The position numbers were made by a program, and so were the translations under genes. Shown here in pieces: positions 17,008 to 25,757 of a DNA stretch of 64,000 bases. Below the pieces are notes generated by a model. It ran no database searches, was not told the origin of the DNA, and saw nothing but the letters and a program-made list of their open reading frames with translations. Source of the stretch: Nitrospira sp. (GTDB lineage Bacteria; Nitrospirota; Nitrospiria; Nitrospirales; Nitrospiraceae). Location of the stretch: the NCBI GenBank assembly GCA_024998595.1, contig JACOEK010000001.1, positions 744,001 to 808,000 of the forward strand. Direction: 5' to 3'. The stretch's first letter is position 1; every line of letters begins with the position of its first letter.

Positions 17008-17035
17008 TTGACAATTATGTCTAATTCCCTAGAAT
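17008..17035 (+). promoter_or_regulatory. strong sigma-70-type promoter for the PilZ fusion gene
   Basis: TTGACA at 17008-17013 and TAGAAT at 17030-17035 are separated by 16 bp, with AT-rich sequence upstream (TATTATTTCTAC) resembling an UP element. Initiation near 17042 would give a leader of about 235 nt before the ATG at 17279. Confidence 0.65.
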
Positions 17036-17174
17036 AAGCTTCGAATCTAAGACAGGTTAGCTAGTCGCTGTGTGCCTACACTGAGGCTGTGCGTGCCGCT
17101 TATTCTTCCCCGTTTCGATCATCCGACATCCTCCCGCTATTTTGGAATCGTTCGTGCGCTTGCAAGAGTCCAGC

Positions 17175-17253
17175 CTCGCCCGGAGCTCGATGCATGAGAG
17201 GGCGAGATGGCCACAGGTGGTTCGCTTCGATGCTGTGGCAGGACCGGCACCTG
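17175..17253 (+). promoter_or_regulatory. structured 5' leader with alternative pairing
   Basis: Two adjacent hairpins precede the coding region: CTCGCCC (17175-17181) with GGGCGAG (17200-17206), and GCCACAG (17210-17216) with CTGTGGC (17233-17239). The segment CAGGTG (17215-17220) can instead pair with CACCTG (17247-17252), which would disrupt the second hairpin. No known riboswitch class was recognised. The layout suggests translational control, but no experiment supports this. Confidence 0.3.
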
Positions 17254-17278
17254 GACTCAAATTTGCGGGAGGAAATGT

Positions 17279-20008
17279 ATGTCGTCTCACATCACTGCGC
17301 TTAATGTGGTAAAGCCGTTACCGGCCCTCCGGGAGGATGAGGATAATCTGAACGTTCCGTTAGTCGACAGAAAGAAAACGAACGACGCCTGGTCTCTGTC
17401 CATCGCGGAGCGGCGGGCTTCTCGCCGACTTGCTCTTCGCCTCTCCACCCAGCTGTTCTTTCAGGGCCATACATGGAAAGGTGTGACCAGGAGCATCAGT
17501 TTGGGCGGCCTCTCGATGGATTTTGTGTCGGACATCCCCGCCATGTTGAACCAGCAAATGATGTTGAGTTTCAGTCCGGATGAGGGCGCGTTGGACAGCA
17601 TGGGGATCGTCTGCGGCATTCGCTCCTCCGAGGATGTGCTCGTGTCCGGTCGGACCCACACGGCGGTGACCCTCGCCATCCAATTCGTACGCTTGAGCGC
17701 GGCAGACGAACTGGTCGTGGCCTCGCTCCTCAGCGAAGGGCGTGCCCCGTCAAAGCAGATGCGTCTGGCGGCCGCCTTGGTTGTGCAGGAAGGTGAAGAG
17801 TCGCTCATCGATGCCAATGCTCAACAGACTGCCACGGCAGTGCCGGTGCCCCTGCAACTGGTACGAGGTCCCGAGCGACCGAGGCAGGAGAGACGGCGTC
17901 AGCAGCGGGTCGTCGTCGGACTGAGCACTGAAGTGAGTTTGCGGACTCGTGCGGGTGGCCGACCATTGTCCGCCATGACGACGGACCTGTCGACGAATGG
18001 CGCCTGCGTTCACCTGTCGGCCGAAGAAGATCTGTTGGGTTCGGAACTCGAGTTGCGATGGTTGCAATCGATTCCTCTCCATGGATCTTTCAACACTCCC
18101 ATGCCCGCAACAAGGTGTTCGGTCGTGGGCGAAGTGGTGTGGACCAGACCTGCTGCACCTGATACGCGACCCGGTTGCGTCCCTGTAGCAGGGCGGACTG
18201 TGCTGGTGGGCGTGCGGTTTCTTCCGGTTGCGAAGGAAGCGGAAGATATCATTGAACATCTCCTGGGACACATGCAGGGGCCAAGCGCCGAAGCCAAGGC
18301 CGAAGGCCCTGCCGTCATCAGCGAGTTTTCCGAATGTTTCCGACCTTCCGGCCTCCGGATCGTCATGTGTCATGACCGCCCGCGTGTCAACTCGGCGGCC
18401 GATGCGCCGATTGTGGTGTTAGCGCCCGGATATGGAGAGAGCAAGCGCGACTATGTGGCCTTGGCCTATTATCTGGCGGGTAATGGTTTCCACGTCGTCC
18501 GCTACGACAATGTGAATCATGTCGGAGAAAGCGACGGCTTGGTGACTCAATTCCGCCTGGAGGATATGGAGTCCGATCTCGAAACCGTGTTGGACCATGT
18601 AGCCGTTCAATGGCCGGGCCGACCGATCGGCCTCGTGGCCACCAGCCTGGCCGGTCGCGTCGCCCTGAAAGTAGCCGGCAAGGTGTCTCATGTGCGGCTG
18701 CTGATGTTGATCAATGGCATCATGGACGTCCGCCATACGTTGCAGGCCGTGCATCAAGAAGACTTGATCGGGGAGCATGTGGCGGGTGTGCACAAAGGCG
18801 TGGTGAATATTCTGGGTCTCACCATCGATGCAGATCGCTGGCTAGAACATGCGGTGCGGGGGGATTATGCAGACCTTCTGACGACGCAGTGTGATGCCGC
18901 GCGTCTGCGAACTCCGGTCGTGCTTTTTCACGCTGAGCAGGACGCCTGGGTTGATCCCGCCTCCATTGAGCGCGTCACTGAGGCGATTGGTCCGTATTTG
19001 CGCCATTCCTTCGTCGTGCCTGGTGCCTTGCATCGCCTGCAGGAAAGTCCACGGAAAGCCCGCGCGGTCTACCGGCAAATTGCCGCTTGCTGCCAACAGG
19101 AACTCTGGCCTGCGCGGCGCCAGGAACGGATGGTCGAACCCTCCCATCGTGAAATCGGCGTGCAGAACCGGCTTGAGCGCGAACGGAGCAAGAAGCGGCG
19201 GCCGATGGGCAAATCGGATCACGTGGCCTTCTGGCAGGAGTATTTGCAGAATTTCCAGACCATTCCCAATGTGGCCGATTTCTGGCGCCTCATGGATCAC
19301 CTGTATCGATTGATGGGCAACTGCCACAAGGGTGAACGGATTTTGGATGCCGGGTGCGGCAACGGAAACTTCGGGGTGTTCCTGCAACTGAACCAGGCGT
19401 TTCGGCAGCGTTATGGGAAGCGCGGCGATTTTCGCTCACCCGACTATGTCGGTCTCGACTTTGTGCCGGCGGCATTGGCTCAGGCGATGACGAATTTTGA
19501 ACAGGTCGGAGCGACATTACAGGGGCAATTTTATGAAGGGCTGCGGGCCTATGAGCCCATGTCGATGCGTGTCTGCCAGGCCGATTTGGAATGCGCGCTG
19601 CCGTTTCCCGATCATTCGTTTGACCGCGTCGTGTGCAATCTTGTGTTGGGCTATGTGCGCGACCCGCTCTTCACCTTGCGGGAATACCTGCGAGTGTTGA
19701 CCCCGCAGGGACGATTGGTCATTTCAAATTTGAAGCCCTATGCCGATCTTTCGGCCATTTATCGCAACTTTGTGGATACGGCTCAGACAAGGGATCAGGT
19801 CGAGGAAGGTCGTCGACTTCTGGACAATTCTGGTAGAATCAAAGAGCGTGAAGGCGAAGGCACGTTTCATTTCCACTATCAGACTGAATTAGAAAGTCTG
19901 CTGCGCGCCGCGGGGGTCTCTCGACCGCGGATCTATTCCACGTTCGGAAATCAAGCCCTCATTGCCGTTGCCGAGAAGGGCATGGCGCACATCACGGTCG
20001 CTGCATGA
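17279..20008 (+). CDS. four-domain fusion: PilZ - PilZ - LuxD-like alpha/beta hydrolase - SAM methyltransferase
   Basis: The 909-residue product combines four modules. PilZ 1 (about 45-145) starts RRASRR but has SISLGG where DxSxxG is expected. PilZ 2 (about 203-325) has RRRQQR and an intact DLSTNG at 236-241, so it can plausibly bind c-di-GMP. An alpha/beta hydrolase (about 355-620) resembles LuxD acyltransferase: GFHVVRYDNVNHVGESDG, nucleophile Ser456 in ATSLAGRVA (LuxD has AASLSARVA), an Asp in FHAEQDAWVD and a His in PGALHRL. A class I methyltransferase (about 640-905) has LDAGCGNGNFG with Asp690 and ALPFPDHSFDRVVCN. The start at 17279 is set by GGGAGGA five bases upstream, and 24 upstream in-frame codons are disregarded. 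The histidine kinase follows 33 bp later. Domain identities are good; substrates are unknown. Confidence 0.85.
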   Translation: MSSHITALNVVKPLPALREDEDNLNVPLVDRKKTNDAWSLSIAERRASRRLALRLSTQLFFQGHTWKGVTRSISLGGLSMDFVSDIPAMLNQQMMLSFSPDEGALDSMGIVCGIRSSEDVLVSGRTHTAVTLAIQFVRLSAADELVVASLLSEGRAPSKQMRLAAALVVQEGEESLIDANAQQTATAVPVPLQLVRGPERPRQERRRQQRVVVGLSTEVSLRTRAGGRPLSAMTTDLSTNGACVHLSAEEDLLGSELELRWLQSIPLHGSFNTPMPATRCSVVGEVVWTRPAAPDTRPGCVPVAGRTVLVGVRFLPVAKEAEDIIEHLLGHMQGPSAEAKAEGPAVISEFSECFRPSGLRIVMCHDRPRVNSAADAPIVVLAPGYGESKRDYVALAYYLAGNGFHVVRYDNVNHVGESDGLVTQFRLEDMESDLETVLDHVAVQWPGRPIGLVATSLAGRVALKVAGKVSHVRLLMLINGIMDVRHTLQAVHQEDLIGEHVAGVHKGVVNILGLTIDADRWLEHAVRGDYADLLTTQCDAARLRTPVVLFHAEQDAWVDPASIERVTEAIGPYLRHSFVVPGALHRLQESPRKARAVYRQIAACCQQELWPARRQERMVEPSHREIGVQNRLERERSKKRRPMGKSDHVAFWQEYLQNFQTIPNVADFWRLMDHLYRLMGNCHKGERILDAGCGNGNFGVFLQLNQAFRQRYGKRGDFRSPDYVGLDFVPAALAQAMTNFEQVGATLQGQFYEGLRAYEPMSMRVCQADLECALPFPDHSFDRVVCNLVLGYVRDPLFTLREYLRVLTPQGRLVISNLKPYADLSAIYRNFVDTAQTRDQVEEGRRLLDNSGRIKEREGEGTFHFHYQTELESLLRAAGVSRPRIYSTFGNQALIAVAEKGMAHITVAA

Positions 20009-20041
20009 TGACACAGCTCCGGTCCCCCCAGAGTACCTGAT

Positions 20042-23000
20042 ATGAAAGTGCTCGCATTCAGCGCGTTGGTCAATGCGTTGGCTGCGACAGGGCTCGGAAT
20101 GTTCGTCTATTTCCGGGATCCTGCCGCAGCGCGCAACCGGATCTACGGGCTGTACTGTCTGAGCATCGCCTTCTGGAGCGTGTTTTACTGCGGGTGGCAG
20201 CTCGCCGAGTCGAAGGATCTTGCGCTGAGCCTATTGCGCCTGGTGATGGCCGGCGCGTCGCTCATCCCCATTCTCTATTTTCACCACACAGTCACCTTTC
20301 TCGACATTGCGGCTCGTCATGCCAGGGCGTTGAAGATCGGGTATGGATTGGCCGGGCTGTTTCTGCTAGTCGACACGACCCCCTGGCTTGTGGCGGGAGT
20401 GCATCCCGCGATGTCGTTCTCCTTCTGGCCCGTTCCCGGTCCACTCTTCCATCCGTTTCTCGTCTATTTCCTCTGGTATGTGGTCTACGCGACCTCGCTC
20501 GTGGGCGTGGCGCTTCGAGATGCCAATGGGATCCGGCGCCATCAATATGCGTACATGCTGGCAGCCAGCGTCATCGGCTATGTGGGCGGCGCGACGAATT
20601 TCCCGCTCTGGTACGGTGTCCCGCTATTGCCTTACGGCACGGTGCTCATCACAATGTACACCGCCCTGATGGCCTATACGATCGTTCGGTATCGCCTGAT
20701 GAATATCGGCGTCGTACTGAACAAGGGGCTGGGGTATGCCATTGTGCTCGCCATCATCGTGGTGGCAACGTCTATCGGTGCGGTGCTCAGCAATCGGGCG
20801 ACAGGGCATTCCACTCCTCCCTTATTGGCCGGAACACTGTTTCTCATCTGTGCCCTGTGGGTCCTCAGCAATAATCCTCGCTCACCCTCAAATACCGTTT
20901 TTAGCGCCGTCTGCGGTGCCGCGTGCCTGTGGCTGTTCGGCTGCTTCATGCTGTTCTCTGCTTCCCACGAAGAGGAAGCCCTGTTCTGGGTGCGAGTGAT
21001 TTATACCGGGATCGTATTCCTGCCCGCGCTGACCTATCACTTTGCGCAACGGCTTGCCTCAGGGGCTATCCAGGATCGGGCGATTCTGTGGAACTATGCC
21101 CTCGGGGGGGTGTTCTGGAGTCTCCTGTTCACGACATATCTGGTGGACGGTCAGTACGTCTATTATTGGGGCCGGTATCCCAAGGCCGGAGTGCTCCACC
21201 CATGGCTGGTCGCCTATGTGATGGGGGGCGGCGGCCTGACGGTGTATCGGCTCTACCAGGGCTATCGGTTCCATCAGACGTCCGCTCCTCTTCTGGGCGC
21301 CCAATTGAAGTATACCTTCGTGGCGCTTCTGCTGGGGTTCCTAGCCTCCCTCGACTTCCTACAGAACTATGGCGTGGGATTCTATCCGGTCGGCTACTTG
21401 CTGGCAGGGCTGTCTGTCACGGTCGTTGCCTACGCGATCGCTCGATACGAATTGATGGATATTTCGTTCGTGCCGAGCCGGCCGAAAGTCATGTTGTCGA
21501 TCAAGCTCGCGGGGCTGATTCCGGCCTACATGATGATTTTGCTCGTCATTCGAATTTTCACGGGAACGTTCCACTATCTGCTTGCGGGGGTGCTCTTCGG
21601 GCTCTTTGTGATTGTGTCGAGCGGGTTGGCCAACCTGCAAAAGGGCGTGGAGCGTGCGATTGGGCAGACGCTCTTTCGAGAGCGATATGATGCGTACGAC
21701 ACACTGGTGCAATTCTCCAAATCTCTGGTCGCGATTCTTGAACTGAAATCCCTCACAAAGGAAATCGTACAAACATTGGCCCGTGTGATGAATATTAAGA
21801 CTGCCTCAGTGTATGTCCTGGATAAGGAGCAGGGGGTCTACAGTTTGACGGCATCCTATGGGTTTGTGACGAGAGATGTGATTGTGCCCCCAATTAAGAT
21901 GGAGAGCGAATTCCCGCGGGCCCTGTTGCGAACTGAAACCGCCTTGGTCCGGGAGGAAATCGAATATGATAAGGCCGATTCCGACTACCTGCGATTGCTG
22001 GACACGTTGAAAGGGTTGGAATCGGAAGTGTGTATTCCCTTAGTCAGCAAGGAACGGCTTGTCGGCTTCTGTAATTTAGGGCGCCGTGCGAATCACGGCA
22101 TGTATTCGACAGAAGAACTCGCTCTGCTCAAAACGCTGGCGCAACATGCGGCAATCGCGATCGATAACGCGCTCCTGTATGAAGACCTGCGGCGCTCGCA
22201 GTTGTTGATGCGCCGCACCGATCGACTGCGGTCACTGGAAACCATGGCTGGAGGGTTTGCTCACGAGATTCGGAATCCGCTGACTTCCATTAAAACCTTC
22301 GTTCAGCTGGCCCCCGACCGCCGGGACGATGTTGAATTCATGGAGCAGTTTAGTCAGGTGGTCTGTGAGGATGTTGAGCGAATTGAACGGCTCGTCCATG
22401 AAATTTTGGACTATGCGCGGTACATGACACCGAAATTGACGCAGGAGAGCTTGAACGACGTGGTTTCCTCCTGTCTGTATTTTATCGAGGTAAAGGCGAG
22501 CAGCAAGGCCATCACCATTCAAAAGGAACTCGCACCGGATTTGCCCTACGTCAAACTGGATCGGCAGCAGATCAAGCAGGTATTGCTCAATTTATTTATC
22601 AACGCGATGGAAGCGATCGGGGGCGAACAGGGCGGCCGGCTCTCTGTCCGTACGAGAAAACTCGTCAAGCCGCTGAATGAGCCATGGGTTCAGATTGAGG
22701 TGGAGGACAGTGGGCCGGGAATCGAACCTCACGATCTGGACCATATTTTTGATCCGTTTTATACCACCAAGCATGAAAGCGGAGAACGTGAGGGAACCGG
22801 GCTTGGCCTGACCATTGCCCATCAAATCGTTCAGGAGCATGGCGGCTATGTGGAAGTGTTCAGCGAGGTGGGGCATGGCACCAAGTTTATGGTCAGCCTT
22901 CCCGTGAACCCGCCAATGGCCGAATGGCAGGCGGCTCAGCCGGTCTATGATGATGGTCGAAAACTTTCGGGAGCATTCCTGGCGAGGCCTCATCTTGGTT

Positions 23001-23050
23001 TTGAGGAACAGTTTAGCAAGCCGGACTCCTCCATCAAAACCCGAACATGA
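20042..23050 (+). CDS. membrane histidine kinase with two 7TM-type sensor halves and a GAF domain
   Basis: The first 540 residues hold many hydrophobic helices in two similar halves: VRYRLMNIGVVLNKGLGYAI near residues 218-237 and IARYELMDISFVPSRP near 465-480 end each half, suggesting a duplicated 7TM (HisKA_7TM-like) sensor. A GAF domain follows (about 560-720: LTKEIVQTLARVMNIKTASV, LKTLAQHAAIAIDNALLYED), then HisKA with His741 in FAHEIRNPLTSIK and a HATPase with NLFINAMEAI, DSGPGIEPHDL and GTGLGLTIAHQI. It should autophosphorylate in response to a membrane or cytoplasmic cue. No response regulator is adjacent, so its partner lies elsewhere unless signalling runs to the preceding PilZ fusion, which has no receiver domain. 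Confidence 0.88.
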   Translation: MKVLAFSALVNALAATGLGMFVYFRDPAAARNRIYGLYCLSIAFWSVFYCGWQLAESKDLALSLLRLVMAGASLIPILYFHHTVTFLDIAARHARALKIGYGLAGLFLLVDTTPWLVAGVHPAMSFSFWPVPGPLFHPFLVYFLWYVVYATSLVGVALRDANGIRRHQYAYMLAASVIGYVGGATNFPLWYGVPLLPYGTVLITMYTALMAYTIVRYRLMNIGVVLNKGLGYAIVLAIIVVATSIGAVLSNRATGHSTPPLLAGTLFLICALWVLSNNPRSPSNTVFSAVCGAACLWLFGCFMLFSASHEEEALFWVRVIYTGIVFLPALTYHFAQRLASGAIQDRAILWNYALGGVFWSLLFTTYLVDGQYVYYWGRYPKAGVLHPWLVAYVMGGGGLTVYRLYQGYRFHQTSAPLLGAQLKYTFVALLLGFLASLDFLQNYGVGFYPVGYLLAGLSVTVVAYAIARYELMDISFVPSRPKVMLSIKLAGLIPAYMMILLVIRIFTGTFHYLLAGVLFGLFVIVSSGLANLQKGVERAIGQTLFRERYDAYDTLVQFSKSLVAILELKSLTKEIVQTLARVMNIKTASVYVLDKEQGVYSLTASYGFVTRDVIVPPIKMESEFPRALLRTETALVREEIEYDKADSDYLRLLDTLKGLESEVCIPLVSKERLVGFCNLGRRANHGMYSTEELALLKTLAQHAAIAIDNALLYEDLRRSQLLMRRTDRLRSLETMAGGFAHEIRNPLTSIKTFVQLAPDRRDDVEFMEQFSQVVCEDVERIERLVHEILDYARYMTPKLTQESLNDVVSSCLYFIEVKASSKAITIQKELAPDLPYVKLDRQQIKQVLLNLFINAMEAIGGEQGGRLSVRTRKLVKPLNEPWVQIEVEDSGPGIEPHDLDHIFDPFYTTKHESGEREGTGLGLTIAHQIVQEHGGYVEVFSEVGHGTKFMVSLPVNPPMAEWQAAQPVYDDGRKLSGAFLARPHLGFEEQFSKPDSSIKTRT

Positions 23051-23131
23051 ATGAAGTAAGGGTCGACTCCTGACTTTGTGCATCCTGTTCCACGTAGGTA
23101 CAGAGTCTCCTCAATGCCTGTGCCGACTCAC

Positions 23132-24115
23132 TTAGGAGCGGGCGGAAAGCCAGTCAATAATTCGGTTTTCGGCCCAAAACCGATCCTCTCCAGACCGTCG
23201 CTTCTGGAAAAATCCACAGTGTCCGCCCTTAGGAAGCATCGCCAATGTAATGTTGTGATTATGTGTGATGCCCGGTGTCTCGAACATTGATGCGGGAATG
23301 AACGGGTCATCCTGCGCCGTGATAATCAGCGTAGGCACCGCGATCTCAGACAAGACGTGACGCGCTCCTGCTCGATTATAATAATCCGTGGCATCTCGAT
23401 ACCCTCCGTCGCGCGCGGTGTACGTATCATCGAACTGAGTAATTGTCTTCATCGCGCGAAGAGGGGAGAGGTCCCACTGTCCTGGGAAAAGTGCGGCTTT
23501 CCGTTGTACTCGGGCCTTGAGGCTCGAGAGGAAGTGCGCATGGTAGAGCCAATTTCTTGGCTCCTCAAGGGCAGCCACGCACTGCGTGGGGTCAATATTA
23601 GGACTGACTGCCACCACGCCTGCTAGCGCCGGTTCCGATCCTTGTAGTTCTCCCGCAGCTTTGAGCACGAGATTTCCCCCCATCGAGTACCCGACGAGCC
23701 AGATATGGGTCAGACCATTGCGCTCGCGTAACTCCTGCGTGATGGCGCGGTAATCATTGCTGAGTCCGCTGTTATAAAGAGTTTTGGTCAGATGATCCGT
23801 ACCTCCGCAGGTGCGTTGGTTCATCCGGATCACATTGAATCCTGCGCGGAAGGCCTTCGCCGCCATCCCCCGCATGTAATGTGAATCGGCGCACCCTTCG
23901 AGGCCATGAACCAATAGAACGGTCGGTGCCGTCGTGGGGGCATTCTGCCAATGGCAAATTCCGAGAAGTTTGGTGCCCGGCTGAGTCGTGAAAAGACGTT
24001 CACTGTAAGGCAGGCCCTGTCTCCATCTCGGACGAGGCCAATACCGAGGAATCAACGTCATCAGATGCGGGTTCCGGAGCAACCATGCGGGATGAAATGC
24101 ACTATGGCCGATCAT
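23132..24115 (-). CDS. YheT-family alpha/beta hydrolase
   Basis: The protein has HGLEGCADSHYMRG (oxyanion region), the nucleophile elbow GYSMGGNLVLK, a late Asp in TAQDDPFIP, and GGHCGFFQ for the catalytic His, all typical of the YheT/ABHD1-3 group of alpha/beta hydrolases. Members act on esters of unknown identity. The N-terminus HPAWLLRNPHLMTLIPRYWP is also characteristic of the family. The frame extends to 24154, but the ATG at 24115 (MIGHSAFHPAWLL) gives the usual family N-terminus. It is convergent with the histidine kinase gene. Confidence 0.85.
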   Translation of the reverse strand: MIGHSAFHPAWLLRNPHLMTLIPRYWPRPRWRQGLPYSERLFTTQPGTKLLGICHWQNAPTTAPTVLLVHGLEGCADSHYMRGMAAKAFRAGFNVIRMNQRTCGGTDHLTKTLYNSGLSNDYRAITQELRERNGLTHIWLVGYSMGGNLVLKAAGELQGSEPALAGVVAVSPNIDPTQCVAALEEPRNWLYHAHFLSSLKARVQRKAALFPGQWDLSPLRAMKTITQFDDTYTARDGGYRDATDYYNRAGARHVLSEIAVPTLIITAQDDPFIPASMFETPGITHNHNITLAMLPKGGHCGFFQKRRSGEDRFWAENRIIDWLSARS

Positions 24116-24256
24116 ATGATGATCATCATAACCAAATACCAATCTCGCGCCCAAATCAAATTTGTCCTGTTCCTAAAACCCGTAGTGTCTTACTCAAGGG
24201 CTGAACGGAAGAAACCGATAACAGATGCTGGAGTCCTGTTCCAATAGGAGGCGGCT

Positions 24257-24883
24257 ATGCTTACGGCGATCGGCGATGTGATGAGAAGGGTGTATGAGCG
24301 GGGCTGGATCACTACCAGGGACGGAAACATCAGCATGCGAAAACGGGACGGAAAATACCTCTATATCACCCCGTCCGGATGGCGGAAGACCATTGTTCAT
24401 CCTGAGCACGTGGTACGACTAGAGGTGGTGACCGATCCTGCTACCGGGCACTTGGTACCGAACGTACGAGAGGGGCAGCAGCCTTCGGGAGAACTTTGGA
24501 TGCATTGGAATCTCCAGCGGGATACGAAAAAAACTCGCACGGTTGTCCACGTTCATGCGACCCATATCGTGGCCGCAATGTATGCGGGCATTGATTTACA
24601 GGCCATGAGTGCTGAATTTCCAGAAATTTCTCGCTATACACGTGTCGGCCGAACGGTTACGGCGTTGCCTGCTTTGTCCCGTGATCTAGCCGATGTAACG
24701 GCGGAATGCTTAGGGCTGAAAAAAGATGGGACGTTGGAATTCGACATCGTGGGACAAGCGAATCACGGCGTGTGCGCCGTCGCAACGGATCCGTGGGCGG
24801 CCTATGAACACATCGAGCGCCTTGATCATATTTGCGAAATCGTACTGAAGAGTGGCGTGGCTGCGCGATCAATTGGTCAATAA
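24257..24883 (+). CDS. class II aldolase/adducin family protein
   Basis: The 208-residue protein shows class II aldolase features: GNISMRKRDG near the N-terminus, ITPSGWRKTIVHPEHVV, GQQPSGELWMHWNLQR with the catalytic Glu, and the zinc-binding HVHATHIVAAMYAG. Relatives include fuculose-phosphate aldolase, ribulose-phosphate epimerase and methylthioribulose-phosphate dehydratase; the sequence alone does not decide between them. RBS AGGAGGC lies ahead of ATG 24257. The gene is divergent from the YheT gene and ends before a bidirectional terminator. Confidence 0.82.
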   Translation: MLTAIGDVMRRVYERGWITTRDGNISMRKRDGKYLYITPSGWRKTIVHPEHVVRLEVVTDPATGHLVPNVREGQQPSGELWMHWNLQRDTKKTRTVVHVHATHIVAAMYAGIDLQAMSAEFPEISRYTRVGRTVTALPALSRDLADVTAECLGLKKDGTLEFDIVGQANHGVCAVATDPWAAYEHIERLDHICEIVLKSGVAARSIGQ

Positions 24884-24925
24884 CAACGCATTGCGCAAGC
24901 ATGACGGTAAGTGTTGCAGATAAAG

Positions 24926-24964
24926 AAGGGGCTGGCGGTTGCTACCGTCAGCCCCTTTATATTT
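24926..24964. terminator. bidirectional intrinsic terminator
   Basis: GGGGCTGGCGG (24928-24938) pairs with CCGTCAGCCCC (24945-24955) around a 6-nt loop, with one G-U pair. T-rich tracts flank it on both strands (CCCTTTATATTT on plus, CCCTTCTTTA on minus). It would stop the aldolase transcript and the tRNA-Asn transcript from the other side. Confidence 0.8.
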
Positions 24965-24970
24965 CTATAT

Positions 24971-25046
24971 TGGCTCCCCGGGCAGGACTCGAACCTGCGA
25001 CCAGCCGGTTAACAGCCGGCTGCTCTACCAACTGAGCTACCGGGGA
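24971..25046 (-). tRNA. tRNA-Asn (GTT)
   Basis: Read on the minus strand, TCCCCGG pairs with CCGGGGA as acceptor stem, the anticodon loop is CTGTTAA (anticodon GTT, Asn), the T arm contains GGTTCGAGTCC and the CCA is encoded. An extended -10 (TGTTAGAAT) lies at 25081-25073 on the same strand, about 30 bp upstream of the tRNA. Confidence 0.96.
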
Positions 25047-25109
25047 ACGAGGATGAGCCAGCAAACGTGGGCATTCTAACAAAACTGAGGAGCGAAGGGG
25101 GAGACTTTT

Positions 25110-25376
25110 TTAAATGCCAAAATCATCGGTTTCGTCTTCGTCCGAGGACGCGTCCGTATTGCCTTCCGCCTGTGCAGCAAAATGTTTTGCCCATGTGAGG
25201 TAGAGGTTTCCGCTATCCCGCATTGTGTCAGCAGCCTTGACAAGCTTTTCTGCTAGTTCAGGGTCCTTCCCGCTTGCGTGGATTACAGCGGCTCTGCGTT
25301 CGATAGCCTTGGGGTATTCGTTCAACAGGGCGGCTATGTTTTGGAGCAGCTCATCGAGTACGTTGTCTTCTTCCAT
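25110..25376 (-). CDS. small acidic helical protein downstream of the oxidoreductase operon
   Basis: The 88-residue product is not recognised. It is helical and ends in an acidic tail (DASSDEDETDDFGI). The frame extends to 25415, but the extra codons lie in a terminator hairpin. ATG 25376 is chosen because GGGGAGA sits five bases upstream. It follows the oxidoreductase genes on the same strand but behind that terminator, so it is transcribed by read-through or from its own promoter. It might be an accessory protein of the complex; this is only inference from position. Confidence 0.65.
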   Translation of the reverse strand: MEEDNVLDELLQNIAALLNEYPKAIERRAAVIHASGKDPELAEKLVKAADTMRDSGNLYLTWAKHFAAQAEGNTDASSDEDETDDFGI

Positions 25377-25404
25377 TAGATCTCCCCAGGTCCGCATCTC
25401 AAGA

Positions 25405-25437
25405 AAAAACCCCATAGCGTGGGACGCTATGGGGTTT
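25405..25437 (-). terminator. intrinsic terminator of the 2-oxoacid:ferredoxin oxidoreductase operon
   Basis: ACCCCATAGCGT and ACGCTATGGGGT form a perfect 12-bp stem (25409-25420 with 25424-25435) with a 3-nt loop. On the minus strand it is followed by a TTTTTTC tract, so it ends the operon just after the ferredoxin-like subunit. Confidence 0.85.
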
Positions 25438-25455
25438 ATGAGACGAAGTGCCTGC

Positions 25456-25734
25456 TTACCCTTGGTAGGCTTGTCCGAGGCCTGCGGACTCGCCCTTGTG
25501 GCTCATCAGCTGCCCAGTTGCGCTGACGGCTTGCATTTCAATCGCTTCGTGTTTTGCCGCATTGCAGACGACGACGCAAAGCTCGCATCCTTTACAGCGG
25601 TCAATCGTGACTTCTGCGACCATTTTGGTGACGTTGAGATCCAAGCAGTTGGCTTCAGGGCAATACATAATGCACAGTCGACAGCCCTTTTTGGCCACGC
25701 ATTTCTCGTCGATAACTTGCGCTACGTTATACAT
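25456..25734 (-). CDS. 2-oxoacid:ferredoxin oxidoreductase, ferredoxin-like delta subunit
   Basis: The 92-residue protein carries two 4Fe-4S cysteine sets: CVAKKGCRLCIMYCPEAN (Cys12, 18, 21, 25) and CKGCELCVVVCNAAKH. The first has a longer spacing between its first two cysteines than classical CxxCxxCxxxC. It passes electrons between the TPP-containing core and soluble ferredoxin. It is the last gene of the five-gene operon and is followed by the terminator. Confidence 0.88.
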   Translation of the reverse strand: MYNVAQVIDEKCVAKKGCRLCIMYCPEANCLDLNVTKMVAEVTIDRCKGCELCVVVCNAAKHEAIEMQAVSATGQLMSHKGESAGLGQAYQG

Positions 25735-25757
25735 GCGACGTGGTTCCTTCTCTCTCG

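Noticed and set aside
24900-25109. Possible integration site at tRNA-Asn
   Set aside because: No integrase, no repeated tRNA 3' end and no composition change was seen next to the tRNA.
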